Shown: in pieces, positions 53,785 through 61,792 of the stretch
Layout: the number at the start of each line of letters is the position of its first letter
Numbering within the stretch: the first letter of the stretch is position 1
Assembly (NCBI RefSeq): GCF_004123905.1
Contig: NZ_MZXW01000005.1
Span: 124,001 to 188,000 of the forward strand
Length of the DNA stretch: 64,000 bases
Direction: 5' to 3'
Source of the DNA: Bradyrhizobium betae
GTDB taxonomy: Bacteria; Pseudomonadota; Alphaproteobacteria; Rhizobiales; Xanthobacteraceae
The notes under the pieces: generated by a model
Told to the model about the DNA's origin: nothing
Seen by the model: the letters and a program-made list of their open reading frames with translations, nothing else
The model's database searches: none
Program-made: the position numbers and the translations under genes

Positions 53785-54810
53785 TCACGCCGTCGTGCCG
53801 TCGATCGAGCGGCGGATCACCCGCTGCACTTCCGCATTCGACAGAAACAGATCGTGGTTGATGAGGCCCCAGCCTTCCTGCGAGGCGTCGACCACGCGCA
53901 CACCGAGCTGCGCGATGGCGGCCTTCTCGGCGGCGCCGACCCTGGTCATTCCACCTGCGATTTGTCCCGACAGCGCGAGGGCGCGATCGTTCGTCGCGGC
54001 GATCACGGTGATCTTGCCGGCAAGCGGACCGATGCGGTAGATCGCCGACGAGAACACGTCCATGTCGATATCAGGCGCGGCAAACACCACCGCGCCGATC
54101 TTGCCCGTCACCGTGTCGCCGTATCGCGCATAGAGCTGACGCAGGCTTTCGAGCGACAGCATGGTTCCCATGCTGTGCGCAACGATGTGTACGCGGCCGA
54201 TGCCTGGAGCCGACACCAGCGCAGAGAGCACGCGCTCGAATTCGTCGCGGGACCACATCGCGCTGTCGCGGTCATAGGCATAATCGAACAGGCCTGCCTT
54301 GGAGGGCCAGGAAAACACCATGGTCCGGCCGCGGAACTTGATCCCGTCGGAGAGATGGGCGGCATCGAGCACCGCCGTCTCGAACGTCTGCTTGAAGCCG
54401 TGCACATAGATCAGCACGTCGCCACCGCCGGCCTGCGCAACGAGATCGCCAGTGTCGGCCGACATCGGCTCGATCCGGTCGAGGCGCCAATCGCCAAGTC
54501 CAACCGAGGCGAGCGAAAGGCGGCTCTCGTCCGGCGCCCCCAGCTTTGCCCGTGCGACCGTCATAGCGGTCGCGCGCTCCGGCCCGAACCAGGGTTTCGC
54601 GCGACCACCGTTCACAGGCTTGCGCGTGGTGGCGACGAGCAAGGTGGGGTCAACGGAGAGGGACGATGCGTCGAAGCGCGCACCGGTCGCACCCAGGCCG
54701 GCGCATCCGCCGAGCGCGAGGGCACTCCCTGCCGACACAAGTCCGCCGAGCAGAGCGCGGCGCGAAACGGAATGATAGGAATCGCGTTGCAGGAGACGTC
54801 GGATGATCAC
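53785..54810 (-). CDS. lipoprotein alpha/beta hydrolase (DUF900-like)
   Basis: From GTG 54810, preceded by GAAGG, the protein is 341 residues. It has twin arginines (SVSRRALLGG) and a lipobox (ALALGGC) near residues 16-36, so it is an exported lipoprotein, possibly via Tat. The hydrolase part has VLIYVHGFKQTFE, the nucleophile elbow IVAHSMGTM and a C-terminal NHDLFLSN region. The DUF900 family of esterases/lipases fits. An upstream extension of 34 residues in frame is less likely. Confidence 0.8.
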   Translation of the reverse strand: MIIRRLLQRDSYHSVSRRALLGGLVSAGSALALGGCAGLGATGARFDASSLSVDPTLLVATTRKPVNGGRAKPWFGPERATAMTVARAKLGAPDESRLSLASVGLGDWRLDRIEPMSADTGDLVAQAGGGDVLIYVHGFKQTFETAVLDAAHLSDGIKFRGRTMVFSWPSKAGLFDYAYDRDSAMWSRDEFERVLSALVSAPGIGRVHIVAHSMGTMLSLESLRQLYARYGDTVTGKIGAVVFAAPDIDMDVFSSAIYRIGPLAGKITVIAATNDRALALSGQIAGGMTRVGAAEKAAIAQLGVRVVDASQEGWGLINHDLFLSNAEVQRVIRRSIDGTTA

Positions 54811-54939
54811 ATGGAACCTTCGGGAACTATGCCCCGTAGCGCCGCCCCGCCTAGCTCCCTGAATGACAATGGGGGCGAGAAGACGGCGGAGCCGCTTCGC
54901 GGTCGGTTGCATGGTCGTGGCGTCCGAACGAGCGCCAGA

Positions 54940-55251
54940 TCAGTCGATGATTTCGATCGAATTTAGCGCGCACCAATCGCGCAATGCCCGCTTCGTCGCC
55001 TCATTCTCGAAGGCGTGCCAGCGATCGATCGCGCCGCGCCGGGCGAGCAGGGCCTTGAACTTCGGATAGGCACCCCGTTTGCTGAAGAAATAACGGACGT
55101 TGTCTAAATCGTCGGGCAGGAACTCGCGGGCAAAGTCGAGCACCAGCGGCTTGCCCAGGCCGAGTTCGCGCTTGTCCGGAAGTGCGAGATATTTCGCCTC
55201 GTCGTCGATATCGTCAGGCAGTTCGTGGTTCGTCGAAGCGGGTCTGAATGT
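54940..55251 (-). pseudogene. truncated UPF0158-family gene
   Basis: A frame without start codon, bounded by TGA at 55252-55254, reads ELPDDIDDEAKYLALPDKRE, LGLGKPLVLDFAREFLPDDL, DNVRYFFSKRGAYPKFKALL and RRGAIDRWHAFENEATKRAL up to IEIID. This is the C-terminal two thirds of a UPF0158-type protein by my recollection; the N-terminal part is missing. A GTG inside could start a 67-residue remnant. It lies just beyond the toxin-antitoxin pair. Confidence 0.6.
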
Positions 55252-55360
55252 TCATCCAGAACGCAACGCCGGTCTTGAAGAACTTCCAAGCCGCAGCCGC
55301 AATCGCGTAGAGCGTCAGCGTGAGCGGAACGAGAAATTCTTCACGCAAGATTTCGTGAAG

Positions 55361-55858
55361 CTATCGAAGCGACGCCGCAATGTCTGCAATCGACCGGAAG
55401 AGAACGAGCGCATCGTCTTTTGACGGAATGAACCCGCGTCGTGCCCAGAACGCAGCAGCTTCGGCGTCGATTGCGTTGACAATCAGTGCGCGCCCTCCGA
55501 TCAGGCCTGCGGCCGTGACGCAGCGCTGGAGCGCGTGCTTGAGCAAGCCGGTGCCAATTCCCTTGCCGATCCAGTTCTCATCGGTCGCGAGCTGTCCCAG
55601 CAGCAGGCAGGGCACGGGGTCGGGCGGCTGACCGGTCCGTATGGATCGCGGCAGGGATGAGGGCACGATAGCCGTCGGCGCGAGACCATAATAGCCGATC
55701 ACGCGATTTGCCTCATGAACGACCATGACGGCTGTGAAGCCCTTCTCCTGGTTGGATAGCGCTCGCGTCTTGAGCCAGCGGTCGAGGGATGGCTTGCCGC
55801 AGGAGAATTCGTCGAGATGGTGAGCCGGCGTCAGTGGTTCGGGGCCGGAGATTGCCAA
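55361..55858 (-). CDS. tacT: TacT-type GNAT toxin
   Basis: The 165-residue protein is a GNAT acetyltransferase starting PEPLTPAHHLDEFSCGKPSL, DRWLKTRALSNQ, and with the acetyl-CoA loop DENWIGKGIGTGLLKHAL and AFWARRGF. TacT toxins acetylate aminoacyl-tRNA and stop translation. The gene follows the DUF1778 antitoxin with 3 bases between, in the standard order. Catalytic Tyr candidates occur in IGYYGLAP. A type II module, assigned by family and context. Confidence 0.88.
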   Translation of the reverse strand: MAISGPEPLTPAHHLDEFSCGKPSLDRWLKTRALSNQEKGFTAVMVVHEANRVIGYYGLAPTAIVPSSLPRSIRTGQPPDPVPCLLLGQLATDENWIGKGIGTGLLKHALQRCVTAAGLIGGRALIVNAIDAEAAAFWARRGFIPSKDDALVLFRSIADIAASLR

Positions 55859-55861
55859 GCC

Positions 55862-56224
55862 TCAGCGCCTCTTGCCCGAGCGGGCTTTTTGCTTTGACGC
55901 GTTTTCTTCACGCGAACCGGCGTCCACTTCGCTCGTAAACGCTTTGCTTTCCCATGGCGCCGCGCGCTGGAAGAGTTCAACCATTTCCGGCACTGGGGCT
56001 GCCGGTTCGGACAGCGTCGCCATGAAGGCCTTGAATCCGGCCGAACTCATCCGAATGGGGGCCGTCTCCATCAGGACCTCCTCGGCCGCGCGTACGGCCG
56101 CGTCGCGTACGAAGTCTGTGCGCGAGCGTCCGCGCAGCGCCGCTGCCCGGTCGATGATGGCGATGTCAGTTTCCGGCAGCCGCATTGAAAGCGGATGCTC
56201 CTTGCGCTTAACGGCTCGGGGCAT
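55862..56224 (-). CDS. tacA: TacA-type (DUF1778) ribbon-helix-helix antitoxin
   Basis: The 120-residue protein has an N-terminal RHH (KRKEHPLSMRLPETDIAIID) and the long helical ARGRSRTDFVRDAAVRAAEE-like DUF1778 block, followed by an extended tail that should wrap the toxin. GGAG precedes the start at 56224. A dyad covers the -35 of its promoter. The C-terminal tail (about residues 85-120, KQKARSGKRR at the end) is longer and more basic than in typical members. Confidence 0.87.
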   Translation of the reverse strand: MPRAVKRKEHPLSMRLPETDIAIIDRAAALRGRSRTDFVRDAAVRAAEEVLMETAPIRMSSAGFKAFMATLSEPAAPVPEMVELFQRAAPWESKAFTSEVDAGSREENASKQKARSGKRR

Positions 56225-56242
56225 GGCAGATCTCCAGCCACC

Positions 56243-56275
56243 AATATAGCAGTTGTAGTGCATTTTGCAATACAA
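56243..56275 (-). promoter_or_regulatory. tacAT promoter with operator dyad over the -35
   Basis: On the minus strand TTGCAA (-35, 56265-56270) and TATATT (-10, 56243-56248) are 16 bases apart. The dyad TTGTAGTGCA (56253-56262) with TGCAATACAA (56266-56275) pairs at 9 of 10 positions and spans the -35, as expected for RHH autorepression. Confidence 0.65.
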
Positions 56276-56786
56276 GGGCGGTGGATACTGAAGGAGGGTT
56301 TGGGCCGTCGACGGGCCGAGGGCTGTCGAGCGAAACACCCCAAAACGCCGTCAACCTCTCTATAAAAATATTCTACTTCACCGAAATTTAGATTTGACTG
56401 GTTTCGGCTGCCCTGTGTCTCCCCTGTGCATTGCGTGTGCATCCATTCAGCATGGGGGTCTTATGGGTGCCGGCCGGCGCCCGGTCTTCCCTGCGCCCTC
56501 TCTTTCCGAGAGGGTGTGACGAGAAGCATAGCTCGGGCAAATCATGCCGCGAGAATGCGAGCGCATGTCGACCGGCCCGCGGCGTTGTGGCTTTCCAAAT
56601 CGAACACTTCCGCGAGCACCGGCCTCCCCCTACGGGCATGCAGCATCGGCATCCGCGGCGGTGGTCGTTCCCCCAAAAATCTGCACTATGCGCGCCGGGA
56701 CGGTGCGCGATACGGCCGCTCTCATCCTCCGACGCTGCCGCCGGGCCTTTGGGGGAGCATGGCTTTCTGCTTTTTGGAGTGACGAT
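56276..56786 (+). other. 511-base gap with a possible structured leader
   Basis: No protein is supported. Near its end TCCCCCAAA (56669-56677) is complementary to TTTGGGGGA (56748-56756), closing about 70 bases of GC-rich sequence 30 bases before the D-aminoacylase ATG. The form resembles a cis-regulatory leader; no known riboswitch is recognised. Confidence 0.4.
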
Positions 56787-58277
56787 ATGAGCGGTTTGGT
56801 GATCTCTGGCGGCCGGGTGGTGGATCCCGCGAGCGGGATGGACGCGGTTGGCGATGTGGCGGTGGTGGACGGCAAGATCGCCGCTGTCGGCACGGGCCTC
56901 GGCGGTGCCGAGCGGGTGATCGACGCCACCGGCCTCGTGGTGGCGCCCGGCTTCATCGATCTGCACGCACATGGCCAATCGATCCCGGCGGACCGCATGC
57001 AGGCGTTCGACGGCGTGACGACGACGCTCGATCTCGAGGCCGGCGTGCTGCCGGTCGGGTCCTGGTATGAGCGCCAGGCGCGGAAAGGCCGCGTGCTGAA
57101 CTACGGTGCGGCCACCAATTGGGCCTTCGCACGCATCGGCGCGATGACGGGCTCCAACGCGGAGAGCTCGCTGGAGGCGTTCGGCAACGCCATGCGCGAT
57201 CGCCGCTGGATCGACAACGTGGCAACCGATGCGGAGGTATCAGGCGTTCTCGAGCGCCTCACACGCGGCCTCAACGAAGGCGGCATCGGTATCGGCATCT
57301 TGAACGCCTATGCGCCGGGCGCCGGCGTGCAGGAACTGACAGCGGTCTGCCAGCTGGCTGCGGCCAAGGACGTGCCGACCTTCACCCATGTCGCCTTCAT
57401 GTCGCGCATCGACCCCGAAAGCGCGGTGGAAGCCTATATCCGGCTGATCGGCTATGCCGGCGCCACCGGCGCGCATATGCACATCTGCCATTTCAACTCG
57501 TCGAGCAAGACCGACATCGAGCGCTGCCGCGTGCTGATCGCCAAGGCGCAGGCGCAGGGCCTGCCGATCACCGTCGAGGCTTACCCTTACGGCACCGGCT
57601 CGACGGTGCTGGCCGCCGCCTTCTTCAGCGATCCCCAATTCGTCGAGCGCAACGGCACCGGCTACGACTCCGTGCAGCGCGTGACCGACGGCTATCGCTT
57701 CCACGACCGCGAGGAGCTGCTCAAGGCGCAGGCTGAGGAGCCGTCCTCGCTGGTGCTCTGGCACATCCTCGACACCGACAACAATGCGCATCACCGCGAT
57801 CTGCTCGACATGTCGGTGCTCTATCCCGGCGGCGCGATCGCGTCCGACGCGATGCCGTGGACGACGTCGGACGGCAAGACTTACACCGGCGATGCCTGGC
57901 CGCTGCCGGATGATGCGACCTCGCACCCGCGCTCGGCCGGCTGCTTCACAAAGTTCATCCGCGAATGGGTGCGCGAGCGCAAGACCGTGTCGCTGCTGGA
58001 AGGCGTGCGCAAATGCGCGCTGATCCCGGCCGAAATCCTGTCACAGAGCACGCCCGCGATGCGGGCCAAGGGCAGGCTCACGCAGGGCGCCGATGCCGAC
58101 ATCGTCGTGTTCGACTATGAGAAGCTCTCGGACCGCGCGACCTTCACGGCGATGAACCGTCCGTCCGATGGCGTGCGGCATCTCGTGGTCAGCGGCCAGC
58201 CGCTGATCAGCGACGGTGTGCTGGACGTGACCGCGCGGCCCGGAAAGCCCGTGCGCCGTCCCGTCGTCGAGAGCTGA
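56787..58277 (+). CDS. D-aminoacylase-like amidohydrolase
   Basis: The 496-residue protein is a zinc amidohydrolase: N-terminal LVISGGRVVDPASGMDAVGD, metal-binding VVAPGFIDLHAHG, GAHMHICHFNSS, and C-terminal ALIPAEILSQSTPAMRAKGR with GADADIVVFDYEKL. The family includes N-acyl-D-amino-acid deacylases and related enzymes. GGAG precedes the start at 56787. A CobW GTPase begins 3 bases after its stop, hinting at metal supply. The substrate is not certain. Confidence 0.87.
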   Translation: MSGLVISGGRVVDPASGMDAVGDVAVVDGKIAAVGTGLGGAERVIDATGLVVAPGFIDLHAHGQSIPADRMQAFDGVTTTLDLEAGVLPVGSWYERQARKGRVLNYGAATNWAFARIGAMTGSNAESSLEAFGNAMRDRRWIDNVATDAEVSGVLERLTRGLNEGGIGIGILNAYAPGAGVQELTAVCQLAAAKDVPTFTHVAFMSRIDPESAVEAYIRLIGYAGATGAHMHICHFNSSSKTDIERCRVLIAKAQAQGLPITVEAYPYGTGSTVLAAAFFSDPQFVERNGTGYDSVQRVTDGYRFHDREELLKAQAEEPSSLVLWHILDTDNNAHHRDLLDMSVLYPGGAIASDAMPWTTSDGKTYTGDAWPLPDDATSHPRSAGCFTKFIREWVRERKTVSLLEGVRKCALIPAEILSQSTPAMRAKGRLTQGADADIVVFDYEKLSDRATFTAMNRPSDGVRHLVVSGQPLISDGVLDVTARPGKPVRRPVVES

Positions 58278-58280
58278 TCC

Positions 58281-59207
58281 ATGCCGGTCCCCATTCTCCT
58301 GGTGACGGGCTTTCTGGGGGCGGGCAAGACCACGATCGTCAACCATCTGCTGGCGAACGCCGAGGGACGGCGGATCGCTGCGGTCGTCAACGACTTCGGC
58401 GCGATCAACATCGACGCGGAGCTGATCGTGGGCGCAAGCGACGGCGTGGTCAGCCTTGCCAATGGCTGCATCTGCTGCACGCTCGAAAGTGATCTGTTGC
58501 GCACGCTCTCGACGCTGCTGCGGCGCGATCCGAAGCCCGAATATATCGTCATCGAGACCAGCGGCGTCGCCGATCCCTCCGACATCGTCCGCAATTTGAT
58601 GGACCCCGTCATCCTGCGCGAGGCGCCGTTGGAGACGGTGCTGTGCGTGATGGACGCGGGGACGCCGCCGTCGGCGCTCGACGACGCGCTCCAGCGCTCG
58701 CAGCTGCGCGTCGCCGATATTGTAGCCTTGAGCAAGCTGGACCTGGCGGACGAGGGCGCGGGTGTCCGCATACGCGAGGCCATCCGCGCGCAGCGCGTCC
58801 CTGCTGTGGTAGTCGATGCAAAACACGGCGAGATTCCGTCAGCCCTGCTGTTCCCCGCGAACGTCGATCGTGCGCCCGCGCCGCGCGAGCCCGGGCCGAA
58901 ACGTCCGGCAGAAGACCGCTTCGAGACACTGAGCTGGACTTCGGAACGTCCGCTCTCGCTGCCGCGCCTGCAACAGGCGATCGGCAAGCTGGCCCCAAAA
59001 CTCGCCCGCGCAAAAGGCCTGTTCGAGACGATCGAGCAGCCCGGCCGCCAGATGGTGTTTCAGTTCGCCGCCGGCCGCGCGACGCTGGCGCCGGGTGAGG
59101 CGCTACCGGCAGGCGTGCCGCGGGCGCGGATCGTCTTCATCGCCGAGCTCGGCGTGCTCTCGAAAGCCGAACTCGACGGGATCATGGAAGCGTGCGTTGC
59201 GGGATGA
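58281..59207 (+). CDS. CobW/COG0523-family GTPase, putative metal chaperone
   Basis: The 308-residue protein has the Walker A GFLGAGKTTIV at residues 10-20, the metal motif CICC in LANGCICCTLES (C-x-C-C), Walker B-like YIVIETSGVADPS, and SKLD in place of NKxD. A shorter CobW_C domain follows. Family members insert zinc or other metals. Its 3-base gap to the amidohydrolase gene suggests it loads that enzyme. There is no Zur box visible. Confidence 0.88.
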   Translation: MPVPILLVTGFLGAGKTTIVNHLLANAEGRRIAAVVNDFGAINIDAELIVGASDGVVSLANGCICCTLESDLLRTLSTLLRRDPKPEYIVIETSGVADPSDIVRNLMDPVILREAPLETVLCVMDAGTPPSALDDALQRSQLRVADIVALSKLDLADEGAGVRIREAIRAQRVPAVVVDAKHGEIPSALLFPANVDRAPAPREPGPKRPAEDRFETLSWTSERPLSLPRLQQAIGKLAPKLARAKGLFETIEQPGRQMVFQFAAGRATLAPGEALPAGVPRARIVFIAELGVLSKAELDGIMEACVAG

Positions 59208-59220
59208 AGCTGTTGCCGCT

Positions 59221-59598
59221 TCACGCAAATTGCGCGACTCCGTTTCCGACGGACCAGTTTTCCTTGGGCGCATCGAGCACGTTGACGAACACGTCCTCTG
59301 GCCGGATGCCCGGACTTTCGCCGAGCAACTCCGCGATCCGCCGGTAGAGCGCCTTCTTCTGCTCCGCCGTGCGCGAGGCGAACACGGTGATCTGGATCAG
59401 CACGGCGTCGTCGCTGCGATTGACGCCGTAGGCATTGCCGCAGCGGAAGTTTGCCGGCGAAAGCTCGCTGATGGTCATGAACTCGTCGCCCTCGGGCACG
59501 TTCAGCGCCTCGCGCATGGCGCGATAGAGGCCCTCGAGGATCGCCTGCCGGTACGCTTCAGGCTTGCCAGTGCGCATCGAGATGTGGAGGAGCGGCAT
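59221..59598 (-). CDS. tautomerase-superfamily protein
   Basis: The 125-residue protein starts MPLLHISMRTGKPEAYRQAI so that Pro becomes the N-terminal catalytic base, as in 4-oxalocrotonate tautomerase relatives. EFMTISELSPANFRC and VNVLDAPKENWSVGNG follow the family pattern. I start at 59598 for this reason. It is divergent from the TetR gene across two operator dyads and therefore probably its target. Confidence 0.87.
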   Translation of the reverse strand: MPLLHISMRTGKPEAYRQAILEGLYRAMREALNVPEGDEFMTISELSPANFRCGNAYGVNRSDDAVLIQITVFASRTAEQKKALYRRIAELLGESPGIRPEDVFVNVLDAPKENWSVGNGVAQFA

Positions 59599-59696
59599 GA
59601 GCTGGTCCCTTTGCATGCGAGGCCGATTGGCCGGGACGCGTGGCGAGCCGGCCGTTTGGCCCATTGACGAAGCGGGCTATCAATCCCAATTGGTTT

Positions 59697-59738
59697 TTGA
59701 CACGATGTCGATAAATCATGTTCTTGACACCGTGTCAA
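59697..59738. promoter_or_regulatory. two TetR operators in the tautomerase-tetR region
   Basis: TTGACAC-C-GTGTCAA (59724-59738) is a perfect 7-bp dyad. TTGACAC-G-ATGTCGA (59697-59711) is a weaker copy with its centre 27 bases away. They lie between the divergent genes. Confidence 0.75.
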
Positions 59739-59759
59739 ATATTTTCCGCGGAGCCCGAT

Positions 59760-60359
59760 TTGAGACCACGCGAGTTCGATCACGACGACGTCCTGCGCAT
59801 CGCGTTCGACCAGTTCTGGCGCAAGGGCGTGCGCGGCACTTCGCTGTCGGACATCGCCCGCGATGCCGGCGTCCAGCGCGGCAGCCTCTACAATGCCTTC
59901 GGCAGCAAGGAGGCGCTGTTCCTCCAGGCCTATGAGCGCTATGCGGGCGACTATCTCATCGCCCTGCAAAAGGCACTCAGTGCGGGCTCGTTGCGAAAGC
60001 GCCTCACCGCGTTCCTCGACCTCACCATCACCAACTTCCGCTCCGGCATCCCGCCACGGGGATGTCCGACCACGCGCGGATTGATGGAGCTTGGCGCGGC
60101 TGAGGGCGAAGGTTTGGACGATGACGCGCGCCAGGCCTTTGCGAACCTCGTCTCGCGCATCACAGCGCTCGTTCAGGATACGTTGTCGGCAGGCGCAGAG
60201 CGCGGCGAATTCAACGGCAATCCCGCGGCCGCGGCGCTGCATATCATCACGGTGACGCGCGGTCTCGCGGTGCTCGAACGCGCCTTCGGCGACGAACCTC
60301 AGTTGCGCAAGATTGCCGCTCACACGATCGATCTCGTGCTCGGCAAGAAAGGCAGCTAG
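59760..60359 (+). CDS. TetR-family repressor
   Basis: With the TTG at 59760 (GCGGAG 6 bases upstream) it is 199 residues, beginning LRPREFDHDDVLRIAFDQFW. The HTH is GTSLSDIARDAGVQRGSLYN, then AFGSKEALFLQAYERY. The C-terminal domain belongs to the TetR_C_16/AcrR-like helical type. An ATG at 59718 is in frame, but translation from there would cover the perfect operator, so I reject it. Likely controls the divergent tautomerase and itself. Confidence 0.87.
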   Translation: MRPREFDHDDVLRIAFDQFWRKGVRGTSLSDIARDAGVQRGSLYNAFGSKEALFLQAYERYAGDYLIALQKALSAGSLRKRLTAFLDLTITNFRSGIPPRGCPTTRGLMELGAAEGEGLDDDARQAFANLVSRITALVQDTLSAGAERGEFNGNPAAAALHIITVTRGLAVLERAFGDEPQLRKIAAHTIDLVLGKKGS

Positions 60360-60502
60360 GCGATCATACGAGAGCGACGACCCCAGCGGTGGTGATCGCC
60401 GGGGTCGTCTGGAGGTTTCATGGCGGGCATCGAGCACTGTGCCGCCATGACGATGTCGATAGCGCAGGACGGCTTTCGTTGCGAGTAGAACCCATCAAAG
60501 CA

Positions 60503-60976
60503 TCAGCACAAGGCGAGCGCGTTGACGGCCCGAATCGTCGCGATCTCGTTCTCGTTGCCGACGAACTGGCACACGATGGATGCGAGTTCACCAGGCTGCT
60601 TGCTGCGCGCGACCGCCAGCAGCCGCATCAACTCTGCCTCGTCCTTTGACAGGCGCCGGCACGACGGCGGCATGAAGCACAGCTCGCACGGCCGTCCGCT
60701 GCGCAGGATCCTGACGAGCGCGGCAGCGCGCGCGACCAGCAGCGGACTGTCGGCGATATCAGGCGCCTCGTCTGCAAAGCGATAGGCCGCCTCCCAGCAA
60801 TCCGACGTGCCGGTCGCGTAGGCAGCACCAATGAAGCGGAACAGCGACAGCACGACACGGCAGAACTCATCATAGCTTTCGACGTTGGGCCGCGTCGAAA
60901 GCGCAGCTTGCAGCGGACAGAGCCGCGGCTGGCTGGTCTCCGGGGCTGCCACAGAACCGCACGCGTCCAGCATCAT
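60503..60976 (-). CDS. CxxC-containing helical protein, tandem copy 2
   Basis: The 157-residue protein has N-terminal helices (FCRVVLSLFRFIGAAYATGT) and a Cys-rich block RPCELCFMPPSCRRLSKDEA, followed by LMRLLAVARSKQPGELASIV. It resembles the 166-residue neighbour upstream in the order CxxC - S-x2-E - hydrophobic helix - A-rich. Start at ATG 60976 leaves a 10-base gap to that gene. No named family is recognised; metal binding by the CxxC is possible. Confidence 0.6.
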   Translation of the reverse strand: MMLDACGSVAAPETSQPRLCPLQAALSTRPNVESYDEFCRVVLSLFRFIGAAYATGTSDCWEAAYRFADEAPDIADSPLLVARAAALVRILRSGRPCELCFMPPSCRRLSKDEAELMRLLAVARSKQPGELASIVCQFVGNENEIATIRAVNALALC

Positions 60977-60986
60977 GGCGATCCCG

Positions 60987-61487
60987 TCAATGCAGTGTGG
61001 GGCTTCCAACAAGCCAGCTCTTCATCGCCATCGTCCGCCCAAGGTCGAACGATTGAACGCGCCGGTCGGGCAGGATGAGGCCCGCCATGCGGAAGATCGT
61101 CGCAAGCCCCCGGACCGGCGCCAGCGCCCAATCCGCACCGACGGGCGGCAGCCAGTTTTCGAACTGCTCGCGCGCGACATCGAGGCGCTCCTGCTGTGCG
61201 GCGGCGATGGCGTGCAACATTCCGTGCTCGCTCTCCGACATGCGCGGACAGGTGGGGCAATGAACCTCGATGGCCGTATGCGCCGTGCAGGCAAAGATCT
61301 CGATGATGGATTCCAGCGAAGGCACCGCGTCGCCGACGCGAAAATGGTCGTAGACCTGCTGGATGTCGGCTGCGGTCGGAACGGCCGTTCCGCTGCGCGC
61401 CTTGGCGCGGAATCCCCAGATGAAGAGCCGTTCCGCAGCACACAGCGCGGGAAGGTCGAGCGATTTGGCGGATGTCGATTGATGCAT
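60987..61487 (-). CDS. CxxC-containing helical protein, tandem copy 1
   Basis: The 166-residue protein reads DLPALCAAERLFIWGFRAKA at the start and has the Cys block EVHCPTCPRMSESEHGMLHA, then IAAAQQERLDVAREQFENWL. GGAAG precedes the start at 61487. It is followed by the related gene, so the pair looks like a tandem duplicate operon. Function unknown. Confidence 0.6.
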   Translation of the reverse strand: MHQSTSAKSLDLPALCAAERLFIWGFRAKARSGTAVPTAADIQQVYDHFRVGDAVPSLESIIEIFACTAHTAIEVHCPTCPRMSESEHGMLHAIAAAQQERLDVAREQFENWLPPVGADWALAPVRGLATIFRMAGLILPDRRVQSFDLGRTMAMKSWLVGSPTLH

Positions 61488-61792
61488 TGAGCTTCCGGCC
61501 TTTGGCTGCGCTCACGCCGCGTCGGGCGCAAAATATCTGCGCCGATCGTTCCGCCAGAGGCTCGTGCAAGTCAACGTCGGGAAGGCCGATATCGAGGTCT
61601 TCTAGATTTCGCGGAGGTGTGAATGTCGACGAATTCTAAAATGCGCGCACTCGAACGCGAGGTCACCCCAAGCGATCGCCGCGCCCGCTTCCGGTACTTT
61701 TGCGGACCTTCGGGAACCCGAATGCTTAAAGGTTTGCTAAGGCGATCGGGATAAAATGGCATATCAGCCCCCGCCAATTGTTGTGAGCACCG
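61488..61792. other. 305-base gap, promoter of the chemoreceptor
   Basis: Nothing coding is seen. TTAA-N7-CTAA at 61736-61750 is one base off the CtrA spacing and lies about 45 bases before the chemoreceptor start. Confidence 0.35.

Noticed and set aside
55214..55348. 44-codon frame from TTG directly after the tacT stop
   Set aside because: It reads as plausible membrane-type sequence but has a TTG start, no ribosome site and lies within a region of gene decay.
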